Assembly: GCA_002724925.1 (NCBI GenBank)
Contig: PBQA01000013.1
Location: forward strand, 124,001 to 188,000
Direction: 5' to 3'
DNA: 64,000 nucleotides
Source: Oceanospirillaceae bacterium
Lineage (GTDB): Bacteria > Pseudomonadota > Gammaproteobacteria > Pseudomonadales > Oceanobacteraceae
Shown here: one piece after another, positions 15,164-24,245 of the stretch
Numbering within the stretch: position 1 is the first letter of the stretch
Layout of the letters: each line of letters starts with the position of its first letter
Position numbers and translations under genes: made by a program
Notes under the pieces: model-generated
Seen by the model: only the letters and a program-made list of their open reading frames with translations
Database searches by the model: none
What the model was told of the DNA's origin: nothing

Positions 15164-17545
15164 TTGCTCTCCACACCGCTCCCCGCGTTTCTTCTCAGCA
15201 GCCGCTGGCAGGATGAGGGGGATAAAACACAGCTGACATTCTGGTGGTCGACTCCCGAGGGAGCTGTCCGCACCTGCATAGAACAACCGTGCGTATGCTT
15301 TATCCCGGCGCAACACGTCGTGCGTGCTCAGGAAGTCATTGCGGCACTGGGTTGGCCGGTCACTCTGCGAGAAGTCGGACTGAAGCTTTTTAATAAAGAG
15401 CCGGCCGTGGCCTGTTATCTTCCTTCATCCTATCTCTATCGCTGGCGGGATGTTCTGAAGGATCAGAAAGTAGACGTGTATGAGCTGGATATCCGCCCAA
15501 CCGATCGTTATCTGATGGAGCGTTTTATCGCCGGGTCGGCCAGAATCCACGGTGGACAATGGCGCTCAGGTGACAACCTGACGGTTGCTTCCTGCTGGCA
15601 GTCAGCGACCGATGTGCAATTGACGCCTGGTGACTACCGCCCGGATCTGCGCTACCTGTCAGTCGATATTGAAACCTCATTCCCGCGCACCGATGAACCC
15701 GACCGGTTATTCTCTATCGCGTTTTATGCGCCTGAGTTTTCGCACGTTCTTATGATTAGTGACCAGGAAGGCGATAGTTATGAAGCCGTCGCAGATGAGC
15801 CGGCCCTATTAACACGCTTTCTGGAGGTCATCGCTGCATATGACCCTGACGTACTGATTGGCTGGAATTTCATTCAATTTGATATGGCGTTTCTCAGGCG
15901 TAAGTTTGCTGAGCACGATATTCCTTTTGCCCTGGGGCGCGATGGCAGCTTACTGGACTGGCGTCAATCTGCACAAAATCCAGATCGTATTTTTCTGCAC
16001 ACGCCGGGGCGCGTGATACTGGATGGCATCGAATGTCTGAGAACAGCGACCTGGCAGTTTGACAGTTTTGCTCTTGATGATGTCGCGGATCAATTACTGG
16101 GGGAAGGAAAACTCCTGCATGGTGAAGAGCGCGGTGGTGATATTGAGCGTTTATTTGTAGAAGATAAACAGGCACTGGCGGCCTACAACCTGAAAGACTG
16201 CGAATTGGTCTGGCGTATCTTTGAACATACCGATCTGTTTAATTTTCTGATCGAACGCTCGCGCATGACCGGACTGCTTATGGACCGGATGGGAGGATCG
16301 GTTGCGGCTTTCGAATACATGTACCTGCCGCGTTTGCATCGGGCTGGCTGGGTAGCGCCCAATATGGGCGATGGCTACAGCGCCGAAAAAAGTCCGGGTG
16401 GGTATGTTATGGATTCTCAGCCGGGGTTGTTCCGCCATGTACTGGTTCTGGATTTCAAAAGTCTGTATCCCTCGATTATTCGTACATTCTGCATTGACCC
16501 TGCGGGCCTGATTTCTGCTGAACATGCGGCTGAAGAGGAAACCGTACCGGGCTATTTCGGGGGTGTATTTCACCGTCATGAACATATCCTGCCCGATCTG
16601 ATCCGCCATCTGGGTGAGTTGCGTGAAGGCGCCAAGCAGCAGGGCAATAAACCCTTGTCGCAAGCGATCAAAATCATCATGGCGTCCTGCTATGGCGTGC
16701 TGGGTTCAGAGGGGTGTCGTTTTTACGATACGAGGTTATCGGCTTCTATTACGAAGCGTGGACATGACATTATTCAGCGCACAACCGCGTATATCGCCGA
16801 GCAGGGGTATCAGGTTATCTATGGTGATACGGACTCTGTTTTTGTTTGGGTAGATCAGGAGCTCAGTGACCAGGACGCCGACACGCTGGGGCATCAACTC
16901 GCAGAAGATATTAACCAGTGGCTTTCTATTGAACTGAACAACGAATTCGGGCTCAAAAGCTATCTGGAACTTGAGTACGAAACGCATTACCGGCAGTTTT
17001 TTATGCCAGCAATCCGTGGTGCTGAAACGGGCAGTAAAAAACGTTACGCCGGCATTAACGCAAACGACGACCGTCTGGTGTTTAAGGGGTTGGAGGCGGT
17101 GCGCAGCGATTGGACGCCGCTGGCACGAGAGTTTCAGAAAGAACTGTATCGCCGGGTGTTCTGTGGAGAACCCTGGGGGCAATGGTTAAAGGGGCAGGTG
17201 AGCGCACTTTTTGATGGCCAGACAGATGACTTGCTGATATATCGTAAGCGTCTGAGACGGCCTCTGCCGCACTACCAGAAAAGCAGGCCGCCGCATGCAA
17301 AAGCGGCGGCGGTTATGGATCGTTGGCTGCAAACCCAGAGACGTCCACCGAGATATCAGGAACGAGGTGGGTGGATCAGTTACATCATGACAGTTAACGG
17401 GCCAGAGCCAGTAGAGGTAAGGCAGTCTGCGATCGACTATCACCACTATCTGGAAAAACAACTTAAACCAGTGGCTGATTCTATCTTTCAGTTCACTGGA
17501 CATAATTTTGATCAGGAAGCCGGGCAGCAGCATCGATTGTTCTGA
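15164..17545 (+). CDS. polB: DNA polymerase II (family B)
   Basis: Replication-restart and translesion polymerase with proofreading. The 793-residue protein (E. coli 783) has the DEDD exonuclease motifs YLSVDIETSFP and LIGWNFIQFDMAF and the polymerase motifs DFKSLYPSIIRTF, the Lys-containing KIIMASCYGVLGS, and YGDTDSVFVW with the catalytic Asp pair. The start is TTG with no better in-frame start nearby; translation aligns with the expected N terminus (LSSRWQDEGDKTQLTFWW). I looked for a LexA box upstream, since E. coli polB is SOS-regulated, and found none convincing. Confidence 0.96.
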   Translation: MLSTPLPAFLLSSRWQDEGDKTQLTFWWSTPEGAVRTCIEQPCVCFIPAQHVVRAQEVIAALGWPVTLREVGLKLFNKEPAVACYLPSSYLYRWRDVLKDQKVDVYELDIRPTDRYLMERFIAGSARIHGGQWRSGDNLTVASCWQSATDVQLTPGDYRPDLRYLSVDIETSFPRTDEPDRLFSIAFYAPEFSHVLMISDQEGDSYEAVADEPALLTRFLEVIAAYDPDVLIGWNFIQFDMAFLRRKFAEHDIPFALGRDGSLLDWRQSAQNPDRIFLHTPGRVILDGIECLRTATWQFDSFALDDVADQLLGEGKLLHGEERGGDIERLFVEDKQALAAYNLKDCELVWRIFEHTDLFNFLIERSRMTGLLMDRMGGSVAAFEYMYLPRLHRAGWVAPNMGDGYSAEKSPGGYVMDSQPGLFRHVLVLDFKSLYPSIIRTFCIDPAGLISAEHAAEEETVPGYFGGVFHRHEHILPDLIRHLGELREGAKQQGNKPLSQAIKIIMASCYGVLGSEGCRFYDTRLSASITKRGHDIIQRTTAYIAEQGYQVIYGDTDSVFVWVDQELSDQDADTLGHQLAEDINQWLSIELNNEFGLKSYLELEYETHYRQFFMPAIRGAETGSKKRYAGINANDDRLVFKGLEAVRSDWTPLAREFQKELYRRVFCGEPWGQWLKGQVSALFDGQTDDLLIYRKRLRRPLPHYQKSRPPHAKAAAVMDRWLQTQRRPPRYQERGGWISYIMTVNGPEPVEVRQSAIDYHHYLEKQLKPVADSIFQFTGHNFDQEAGQQHRLF

Positions 17546-17571
17546 CCGAAAGAATAAAGACAGGAAACATT

Positions 17572-18540
17572 ATGATCAGATGTATGCTTGAGAGCAGTGA
17601 CGGTTCTATCCGCACCGGTGGTTCTGAATTATTGATTGAGTGGCAGCGAAACCGCGAAGGTAAGTTCTGGCTGGATGTTCAGGAAGAAGACACCTCCGGC
17701 GAACGTAAGCTGCTTGAACGATTGGGCTTGCACACATTAGCGGTGCAGGATGCTCAGCGTGATCGTCATCCGCCTAAACTGGAAGAGTTCGACGACTTTA
17801 CCTTTGTCTTGTATCGCGGTATCGCCAGTTTCAATGCAGAGCTTGAGCATGACTCTCAGAATATTGCCTTTTTTGTCGGTCATAATTTTCTGATTACCCG
17901 CCACCCTAAGCAGGCGGCGAGTATTGAGAAACTTTTCAGTGATCAGGGGGCGGCCCTGTTGAAACAGGGGCCGGGATTTTTAGCACTGAGAATTATGCAC
18001 ACGTCGGCCGGATTGTACCTGGACGCTTTGCTTAAGTTTGAAGAGCGTTTGAGTGACATCGAAGATGCGCTGATGACCAATGGCAACGATGACCTGATGC
18101 GTGAACTTGTTACGTATCGCACGCGGCTGGTAAAACTGCGCCGCCTGTTCAATTATCACAAAAATATCACCGATGAATTACTCAGCGACGACTACATCGC
18201 GTTAAGCAGTAAAGATGACGCCATGGGGCACGCCATTACCGATCTTCATGATCGTTTTGATCGTCTTTATACGCTTGCAGAAATTTTCTACAGCATCAGC
18301 GGTGATTTAATTGATGGTTATATTTCGATTGCTTCGCATCAGTTGAACCGCACTATGCAAGTGCTCACGGTCATTACTGCGATCTTTGTGCCTCTCGGGT
18401 TTCTGGCAGGGCTCTACGGCATGAACTTTGAGTACATCCCTGAGTTAAAAATAGAGAATGGTTACTTTATTCTGCTCGCTGCGATGGGGTCTATTGCCGT
18501 CGGCTTGCTGGCGTTGTTCCGTAAAATACGCTGGCTTTAA
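17572..18540 (+). CDS. zntB: CorA/ZntB family divalent-metal transporter
   Basis: Inner-membrane transporter of 322 residues. A long soluble N-terminal domain is followed by two C-terminal transmembrane helices; the family signature GMN is present in LYGMNFEYIPEL, after the first helix, and the protein ends with a basic tail KIRWL. The N-terminal domain has ZntB-like sequence (FVLYRGI, FLITRHP). ZntB proteins carry zinc with proton coupling; Mg or Co transport by a CorA paralogue cannot be excluded. AGGA ribosome binding site before the ATG, 26 bp after polB. Confidence 0.88.
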   Translation: MIRCMLESSDGSIRTGGSELLIEWQRNREGKFWLDVQEEDTSGERKLLERLGLHTLAVQDAQRDRHPPKLEEFDDFTFVLYRGIASFNAELEHDSQNIAFFVGHNFLITRHPKQAASIEKLFSDQGAALLKQGPGFLALRIMHTSAGLYLDALLKFEERLSDIEDALMTNGNDDLMRELVTYRTRLVKLRRLFNYHKNITDELLSDDYIALSSKDDAMGHAITDLHDRFDRLYTLAEIFYSISGDLIDGYISIASHQLNRTMQVLTVITAIFVPLGFLAGLYGMNFEYIPELKIENGYFILLAAMGSIAVGLLALFRKIRWL

Positions 18541-18549
18541 TTAATCATG

Positions 18550-18576
18550 AAAACGGACTCTGGCAATCAGAGTCCG
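18550..18576 (-). terminator. Terminator overlapping the stop codon of the di-haem peroxidase gene
   Basis: Nine-base arms CGGACTCTG/CAGAGTCCG with a 5-nt loop, followed on the minus strand by TTTTC. The TGA of the minus-strand gene lies inside the hairpin. Confidence 0.7.
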
Positions 18577-19805
18577 CACTCTTCAGCATCTGCCGGAAGC
18601 AGATGCTCGTATTGCTCGTCGGTCAGGCTATAAAGAAAACAGACCAGCCCTTCGATATCGTTGTCACTCAGGGCGTTGCCCTGACGTAGTTCCGTGAAGC
18701 TTATATTTTCGCCGACTTCCGGTGCCGCCCAGGCGATCCCGGTTTCAGGGTTTATGCCATTGGTTGAGCTTACCAGGTGGCGATCGTAAAAGCGGATGAC
18801 GGTATCCAGAGACTGAAATACTCCATTGTGCATGTAGGGCGCCGTAACGCCGACATTGCGCAAGGTAGGCACCCGGAACTTACCCTCCAGCTCACTTGTA
18901 TCAGGCTCGTCTGAAACAGCGTCAATGGCAGCAAGACCCGTATCAGTGAAGCCTTCATCGCTGCCGTTTGCTGTGCGTAATCGGGTGTTCACCGGTACGC
19001 CAATATTGTGGAATTCGTAATTACTGAATGTCTCGCCCTCATTGCCATTGGGGCGAAGCTGGTGGCAGGTTGCGCAGTTGGTAAACTGCTGCGAGAAAAA
19101 GCGTGCCTTACCTAGTGCGGCTTTGGAAACCGGACTGTATTCATAGTCACCGCGAATAAATTTGTCGTACTTTGAGGTGAAGGGTGACATGTCAGGACTG
19201 CGCTCAAAAGCAGCAATTGCCTGAGTCATCGCGCTGTAGGCTTCATCAACATCATCAAAAATATTGGTGCCGTACAGTTCGGTAAAGGCGTCTTCATAGT
19301 CGGTGTTTTCACGCAGGCGCGCAACGACGGTTGCTTTGTCGGGCAGATTCATTTCAATAGGGTTCAGAGGCGGGCCACCTGCCTGATCTTCCAACGTTGC
19401 CGCACGACCATCCCAGAACTGACCACCGATGTAGCCTGTGTAGTCGCCTTGTGGGCTGTTAAAGCGCTGGTGAGTCCCATAGGTGAACTCGGGAATACTG
19501 GCTGAATACAGCGCTGTTGGCGTATTTCTGTCACCAAGGGATACGCCGTCGTCGCCGATCGATGCAGAGCGCACATTACCATTTCCGTTGGTCGAGGGAT
19601 CTGTGAACGCATGGTCCGGGTCGTGACAGGTCGAGCAGGCCTGCGTCCGCTCCAGCGAGAGGTTGGTGTCGTGGAACAGAGCGTCACCTAATTGAATCTC
19701 TGTGATCGATACTGAACCTGAATCATCAGATCCTCCGCTGCCTCCGCCACACGCAATCAGGGTTGCAGGGAGTAGTAAAGCCAGGGGTCGCACGCTCAGT
19801 TTCAT
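18567..19805 (-). CDS. Di-haem cytochrome c peroxidase/MauG-family lipoprotein
   Basis: Periplasmic, lipid-anchored protein of 412 residues from MKLSVRPLALL; signal peptide ends in the lipobox LIAC followed by a Gly/Ser linker. Two c-haem motifs are visible, CSTCH (in QACSTCHDPDHAFTD) and CATCH (in NCATCHQLRPNG), plus PYMHNG providing a likely axial region. This is the bacterial cytochrome c peroxidase/MauG fold. It is divergent from the imelysin operon across a Fur-like box, suggesting iron regulation and a shared periplasmic redox function. An 11-residue longer frame is possible but would spoil the signal peptide. Confidence 0.88.
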   Translation of the reverse strand: MKLSVRPLALLLPATLIACGGGSGGSDDSGSVSITEIQLGDALFHDTNLSLERTQACSTCHDPDHAFTDPSTNGNGNVRSASIGDDGVSLGDRNTPTALYSASIPEFTYGTHQRFNSPQGDYTGYIGGQFWDGRAATLEDQAGGPPLNPIEMNLPDKATVVARLRENTDYEDAFTELYGTNIFDDVDEAYSAMTQAIAAFERSPDMSPFTSKYDKFIRGDYEYSPVSKAALGKARFFSQQFTNCATCHQLRPNGNEGETFSNYEFHNIGVPVNTRLRTANGSDEGFTDTGLAAIDAVSDEPDTSELEGKFRVPTLRNVGVTAPYMHNGVFQSLDTVIRFYDRHLVSSTNGINPETGIAWAAPEVGENISFTELRQGNALSDNDIEGLVCFLYSLTDEQYEHLLPADAEECGL

Positions 19806-19879
19806 AAGCCACACCGTTGATACCTCAAGAAAATACAACCATTTGAGTCAGTTGGTCAGAGTACGCGGATGATAGCAGA

Positions 19880-19899
19880 TGATAATGATTTAAATCATG
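19880..19899. promoter_or_regulatory. Fur-like box in divergent peroxidase/imelysin promoter
   Basis: TGATAATGATTTAAATCATG lies between the two divergent genes. It matches the 19-bp Fur consensus at about 13 positions and contains a full TGATAAT half. An imelysin-family gene (IrpA) is a known iron-responsive target in other bacteria, which supports the reading. Confidence 0.6.
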
Positions 19900-19995
19900 A
19901 CACTAGCTTACATTTGTTATTGAAAGTAATTCGCATTGAGTTTAATGTACTTCAACTTTTCTAGCCCCAGTGGCTCTCAGATGATGGAGTAACCT

Positions 19996-21585
19996 ATGAA
20001 GCTTTCTCGACTGGCGATCGTTGTCGCGGCCGGATTTACACTGGCTGCCTGTGGAGGCAGCAACAGCAGCAGCACGGAAGATATCCTTAACCTCGAAAAC
20101 GTAGGTAAGGTACTTGAGACCAATGCGGAGATTGCGTACGCAGCCTATTTTGACTCAGTTACAACCGCACAAGCGTTGAAAGCAGCACTCGCTGACTTCC
20201 GGGCGGACCCGAGTGAAGCAAACCTGCAGGCGGCCAAGCGTGCCTGGCTGGTGGCGCGTGAGCCCTATGGCCAGACTGAGGTTTACCGTTTCCGTAACAG
20301 CCCGATTGATTCAACCGACTACAGCAGTGAAGACGGTCCGGAAGGCGCGATCAACGCATGGCCATTGGGTGAAGCGCTGATTGATTATGTGAAAGTTCTC
20401 GACGATGAAATGAACGTCAGCGCGGATTTCGGTACGAGCCAGATTGGTGTGACGGACAATGAAGTATCAGGTTCCAGCGGTCGTGTCGGTGACGAGAACG
20501 TCACTGATGATGGAACTCTCTACGAGATCACTGCCGAAGATTACGATAATTCCGACAATATCATCGCGCGCACTGATATTGAGATTAATACCGCACTTCT
20601 TGAAGTAAGCGCTTCAGCTGAAGACGAGCATGATGTTATCTCGGGGTACCATGCGATTGAGTTCCTGCTCTGGGGTCAGGATCTGAATGACAACGGCAAG
20701 ACTACCGACGGGACTGACCGTAACAATGCGGTAAAAGTGTTCGATGAGGAAGATGCGGGTGAAGACAATTCTTTCTATGCAGCCGGCGGTGATCGCCCAA
20801 TCACTGACTTCCAGCCAAGCTATGATGCTGACGAAGCCGCTGAGAATGAGAACGTCGATGCAGCGTACGATCCAACCGTTGAATCTCACCGTCGTCATAA
20901 ATTCCTTGAGGTTGCGGTCGATAAATTGATCGCGGATCTGGAATCTGTACGCGATGGTTGGGCACCGGGTGCCGCTTACCGTACAGCCTTTACTACGGTG
21001 AATAACGAAGCTCAGGCTAAACAGAAACTGACCGAGATTCTTACCGGTATGGGTACACTGTCTGAAGGTGAGCTGGCCGGTGAGCGTATGCAGATCGCTT
21101 TCTCTGCAAACTCTCAGGAAGACGAGCACTCATGCTTCTCTGATAACACACACCGTGATATCTGGCTGAACGCTGAAGGCGTATCAAACAGCTACTACGG
21201 TCGCTATGCAGGCTATGACAGCACACTGAATGGTGTTGATGACATTACCACCAATGCTGTGAACGGATACGGCATTGATGACTGGCTGAAAGACTCAGGC
21301 GAAGCAGAACTGGCGGCTGACATAGCCGTTGCTCTGTCGGCTACTGAAACTCAATATGTCGCCATTGATACTCAGGCTCGCGCGGGCTCTCCGTTCGATG
21401 TTCAGATCATGGAAGAAAATGCCGAAGTGAGCAGTGCGGTGGCGCAGACCATTATTGCCCTGAACGCACAATCAGCATTGATCGCTGATATCGCTGATAA
21501 AGTAGGCATCGACGGATCTGTTGTCGTCGACCCTGAAGCCTCAGCTTGTGATACTGAAGACCCAACTGCGAGCTGTGACGAGTAA
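19996..21585 (+). CDS. Imelysin family iron-regulated lipoprotein (IrpA-like)
   Basis: Lipoprotein of 529 residues; signal peptide ends in LAAC. The family motif GxHxxE is present as GYHAIEFLLWGQD around residue 218, and HRRHKFLEVAVDKLI follows. Members are periplasmic or outer-membrane proteins linked to iron uptake or sensing; the Glu/His motif is proposed to bind metal. The gene starts a Fur-box-preceded operon with a di-haem oxidoreductase, DUF1513, a second imelysin and a porin, a recurrent combination in marine gammaproteobacteria from memory. The mature protein is strongly acidic, with an Asp/Glu-rich insert near residues 240-290. Confidence 0.9.
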   Translation: MKLSRLAIVVAAGFTLAACGGSNSSSTEDILNLENVGKVLETNAEIAYAAYFDSVTTAQALKAALADFRADPSEANLQAAKRAWLVAREPYGQTEVYRFRNSPIDSTDYSSEDGPEGAINAWPLGEALIDYVKVLDDEMNVSADFGTSQIGVTDNEVSGSSGRVGDENVTDDGTLYEITAEDYDNSDNIIARTDIEINTALLEVSASAEDEHDVISGYHAIEFLLWGQDLNDNGKTTDGTDRNNAVKVFDEEDAGEDNSFYAAGGDRPITDFQPSYDADEAAENENVDAAYDPTVESHRRHKFLEVAVDKLIADLESVRDGWAPGAAYRTAFTTVNNEAQAKQKLTEILTGMGTLSEGELAGERMQIAFSANSQEDEHSCFSDNTHRDIWLNAEGVSNSYYGRYAGYDSTLNGVDDITTNAVNGYGIDDWLKDSGEAELAADIAVALSATETQYVAIDTQARAGSPFDVQIMEENAEVSSAVAQTIIALNAQSALIADIADKVGIDGSVVVDPEASACDTEDPTASCDE

Positions 21586-21592
21586 GTCTGCC

Positions 21593-23047
21593 GTGGTAAA
21601 TAAAAAGCCGGCACTTCGCCGGCTTTTTACGTTAGTGGTTGGCATTTCAGGGCTTTCTTCTCTGATGTTGCTGTGTGGCTGCGATGACAGTAAAACGCTG
21701 AATCAGCAGGTTCTGGCGGGCGGTGCTGCAACCTACGCAGCAACCCACCTGACACGCTTTGATATGCCAGCGCCGCCGCTCACGGATGCGCAGAAAGCCG
21801 ATTTTTATGCAGGGCGTGCATTGGCTCATCAGCCATGGGTGAAGGCGCCGACGAGTACAACCGCGCGTGATGGCCTGGGGCCATTGTTTAATGCCCGCAG
21901 TTGTCTTGGTTGCCATATTGAAGGCGGGCGGGGGACATTACCTGCCGACAATACCCAAGCGGTTTTCACCGCCTTTGTGCGTTTAAGCATTCCGGGCGAA
22001 GAACCGCAATTGGGCTCAGTGCCTGAACCTACCTATGGCCAACAGGTTCAGACACAGGCAACGGGTTTGATGGCACAGCTTGGATTGCCCCCCGGCCCGG
22101 ATGACCTGAAGCCAGAGGCCGACCTGAGAATTAACTGGCAGTACCATTCGCACACCTACCCCGATGGCCATGTCGTGGAGTTGCGAGAGCCTCAACTGGA
22201 TTTACGCCAACTCAGCGATGGGGAACTGCACCCTGAAACATTATTCAGCCTGCGTCAGGCGCCGGGTATGTTTGGTATGGGGCTCATTGCAGCAATTGAA
22301 CAGGCTGATATTGATGCTCTGGCAGATCCCGCCGACAGTAATAACGATGGTATCTCGGGCAGAGTGAATCAGGTTTGGAGCGTCTCGGAACAATCTACGG
22401 TTCCAGGGCGCTTTGGCTGGAAGGCCAATCGTCCTGATCTGGAAATCACCGTGGCGGCAGCGTTTGCAGATGACATCGGTATTTCAAATCCATTGTTTCC
22501 GATGCAGCCTTGCACAGATAAACAGCCACTGTGCCAGCAGCAACCAAATGGAAATAATGCGGATGGCTTCGAAATTCCCGCTGATTTATTAGATTTAGTT
22601 GTCGAGTTTCTGCGCCATACCGGAGCGCCGGCAGCTCGTCTGACAGAGAAACACAGCGCTGGCCAAGCGGCGTTTAACCTCGCTGGCTGCCAGCAGTGCC
22701 ATCAACCTTCTTTTATTACTTCAGAGAATGCGCCTGAAGCGTATCTGGCGAATCAACGTATCTGGCCATACAGCGATTTTCTTTTGCACGACATGGGGCC
22801 TTTGCTTGCGGATCAGAGGCCCGATTTTCAGGCGTCGGGCTCTGAGTGGCGAACGGCTCCTTTATGGGGAATTGGCCTGCAGAAAACCGTGGGTGCTGAA
22901 TTGTCGCTTTTACATGATGGCCGCGCACGAACGGTAGAAGAAGCGATTTTATGGCATGGCGGAGAAGCCACTAAAGCGCGTGCGCTCTTTGAGGCTATGT
23001 CGGCAGATACCCGACAGCAACTGATCGATTTTGTTGAGGCGCTATGA
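21593..23047 (+). CDS. Di-haem oxidoreductase (DHOR family) lipoprotein
   Basis: Periplasmic lipoprotein of about 484 residues from a GTG start, giving a basic n-region (VVNKKPALRRL) and lipobox LLCGC. Two c-haem sites are present: CLGCH in NARSCLGCHIEGGRG and CQQCH in LAGCQQCHQPSF. The conserved segments LHDMGPLLADQR and LLHDGRARTVEEAILWHGGEA identify the putative thiol oxidoreductase/di-haem family that accompanies imelysins. An intrinsic terminator lies within its first codons, so expression from the imelysin promoter would be attenuated. A downstream start would lack a proper signal peptide. Confidence 0.87.
   Translation: MVNKKPALRRLFTLVVGISGLSSLMLLCGCDDSKTLNQQVLAGGAATYAATHLTRFDMPAPPLTDAQKADFYAGRALAHQPWVKAPTSTTARDGLGPLFNARSCLGCHIEGGRGTLPADNTQAVFTAFVRLSIPGEEPQLGSVPEPTYGQQVQTQATGLMAQLGLPPGPDDLKPEADLRINWQYHSHTYPDGHVVELREPQLDLRQLSDGELHPETLFSLRQAPGMFGMGLIAAIEQADIDALADPADSNNDGISGRVNQVWSVSEQSTVPGRFGWKANRPDLEITVAAAFADDIGISNPLFPMQPCTDKQPLCQQQPNGNNADGFEIPADLLDLVVEFLRHTGAPAARLTEKHSAGQAAFNLAGCQQCHQPSFITSENAPEAYLANQRIWPYSDFLLHDMGPLLADQRPDFQASGSEWRTAPLWGIGLQKTVGAELSLLHDGRARTVEEAILWHGGEATKARALFEAMSADTRQQLIDFVEAL
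21602..21628 (+). terminator. Intrinsic terminator after the imelysin gene, inside the next gene's 5' end
   Basis: AAAAAGCCGGC-ACTTC-GCCGGCTTTTT: an 11-base stem with U-run, 17 bp past the imelysin stop. The favoured GTG start of the next gene is at 21593, so the hairpin would be translated as part of its signal peptide. Confidence 0.88.
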
Positions 23048-23076
23048 ATGGCCATGCTACGTATTCAGGCAAGTAG

Positions 23077-24240
23077 ATGACAACCAGAAGAACGCTTCTT
23101 AAAGCAAGCTTGTTAAGCAGCGCGGTGTTATTGCCACTCCGTGGGATGACTATGGGATTGTCTTCTGGTGCATCGTCAGACACGCAGATTGAATATTGGG
23201 GCTCAGCAGTTCTATCTGAGGATCAGACCGGGTTTGCCTCCGTATCCCGTAATCAATCGGCCGTCCCAGAGCAAACGGTATTTCGCGGTCATGGCGTATG
23301 TCTTAATCCAGCAGGTAAGGAGAGCCATTCGGCCCTGATGATGGCTCGCCGCCCCGGCAGTGAAGGTATTCTTTTTAACCTGGTTACCGGTCAGGAGTCC
23401 GGGCGCTTTCGTGCGCTACCTGAGCGCCAGTTTCAGGGCCATGCCTGCTATAGCGCGGATGGCACTGAAATATACGTCACGCAGACCGTATTCTCACCCG
23501 GAAGCCCGGACCACGGTAAGGGCATGATCAGTGTCCGTGATGCTGACAGTTTTAATCAACTTCGTGAATTTGAAAGTGGTGATCCAGAACCTCATGAAGT
23601 GCTGCTTATGCCAGATGGAATACATATTGTCGTCGCTAACGGTGGTCGTTATCCGGGAGTGGATGGCCGGAGTAACGATGCCACTGAGATGAGTTCATCA
23701 CTGGTATTGATTAATAGCACGACCGGAGCAATAACCGAGCGTTACACCCTTGATGAACCGAAGGCGAGTATCCGTCATCTTGCCATCAGCGCACAGGGCA
23801 GTGTTGTAGTTGCTTTGCAGGTACAGCGGCAGGCGATGAATGATTCTGCACCACGGCCACTCGCCGCCGTACTGACAGAAAAACGGCATTTCGATTACTT
23901 ACCGGCGCCTGAAAACCTGTGGTTAGGCGCTCATGACTATATGGGCAGTGTGGCGGTGCACGCTCCGACCGGCATTGCCTGCATGACGACCCCGAAAGGA
24001 AACTTCGCAGCTTTCTGGCATGTGACCTCGAAAACCCTGCTAGGTTACTTTCAGATGCACGATGTATGCGGTGTGTCTGTCAGTACATTGCATGATTGTT
24101 TTGTGCTGAGTAATTCAGCAGGTGAATTGCGATTTATTGACCCTGTATCCCAACAAGAAAATACAGCGCTGCGTCAGAGTTACCCCAACCTGCGCTTCGA
24201 TAACCATTTATCTCAACCTGTGATAACCCTAAAAGGCTGA
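23077..24240 (+). CDS. DUF1513 family exported protein
   Basis: Protein of 387 residues beginning MTTRRTLLKASLLSSAVLLP, a twin-arginine-like signal (TRRTLLK). The mature part repeats short beta-rich blocks (RGHGVCLNP, GHACYSADGTEIYVTQ, PHEVLLMPDGIHIVVANGGR) that resemble a seven-bladed propeller. This matches the DUF1513 family, usually encoded between two imelysin-type genes. Function unknown; the Tat signal suggests folding or cofactor loading before export. Confidence 0.85.
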   Translation: MTTRRTLLKASLLSSAVLLPLRGMTMGLSSGASSDTQIEYWGSAVLSEDQTGFASVSRNQSAVPEQTVFRGHGVCLNPAGKESHSALMMARRPGSEGILFNLVTGQESGRFRALPERQFQGHACYSADGTEIYVTQTVFSPGSPDHGKGMISVRDADSFNQLREFESGDPEPHEVLLMPDGIHIVVANGGRYPGVDGRSNDATEMSSSLVLINSTTGAITERYTLDEPKASIRHLAISAQGSVVVALQVQRQAMNDSAPRPLAAVLTEKRHFDYLPAPENLWLGAHDYMGSVAVHAPTGIACMTTPKGNFAAFWHVTSKTLLGYFQMHDVCGVSVSTLHDCFVLSNSAGELRFIDPVSQQENTALRQSYPNLRFDNHLSQPVITLKG

Positions 24241-24245
24241 CTACT

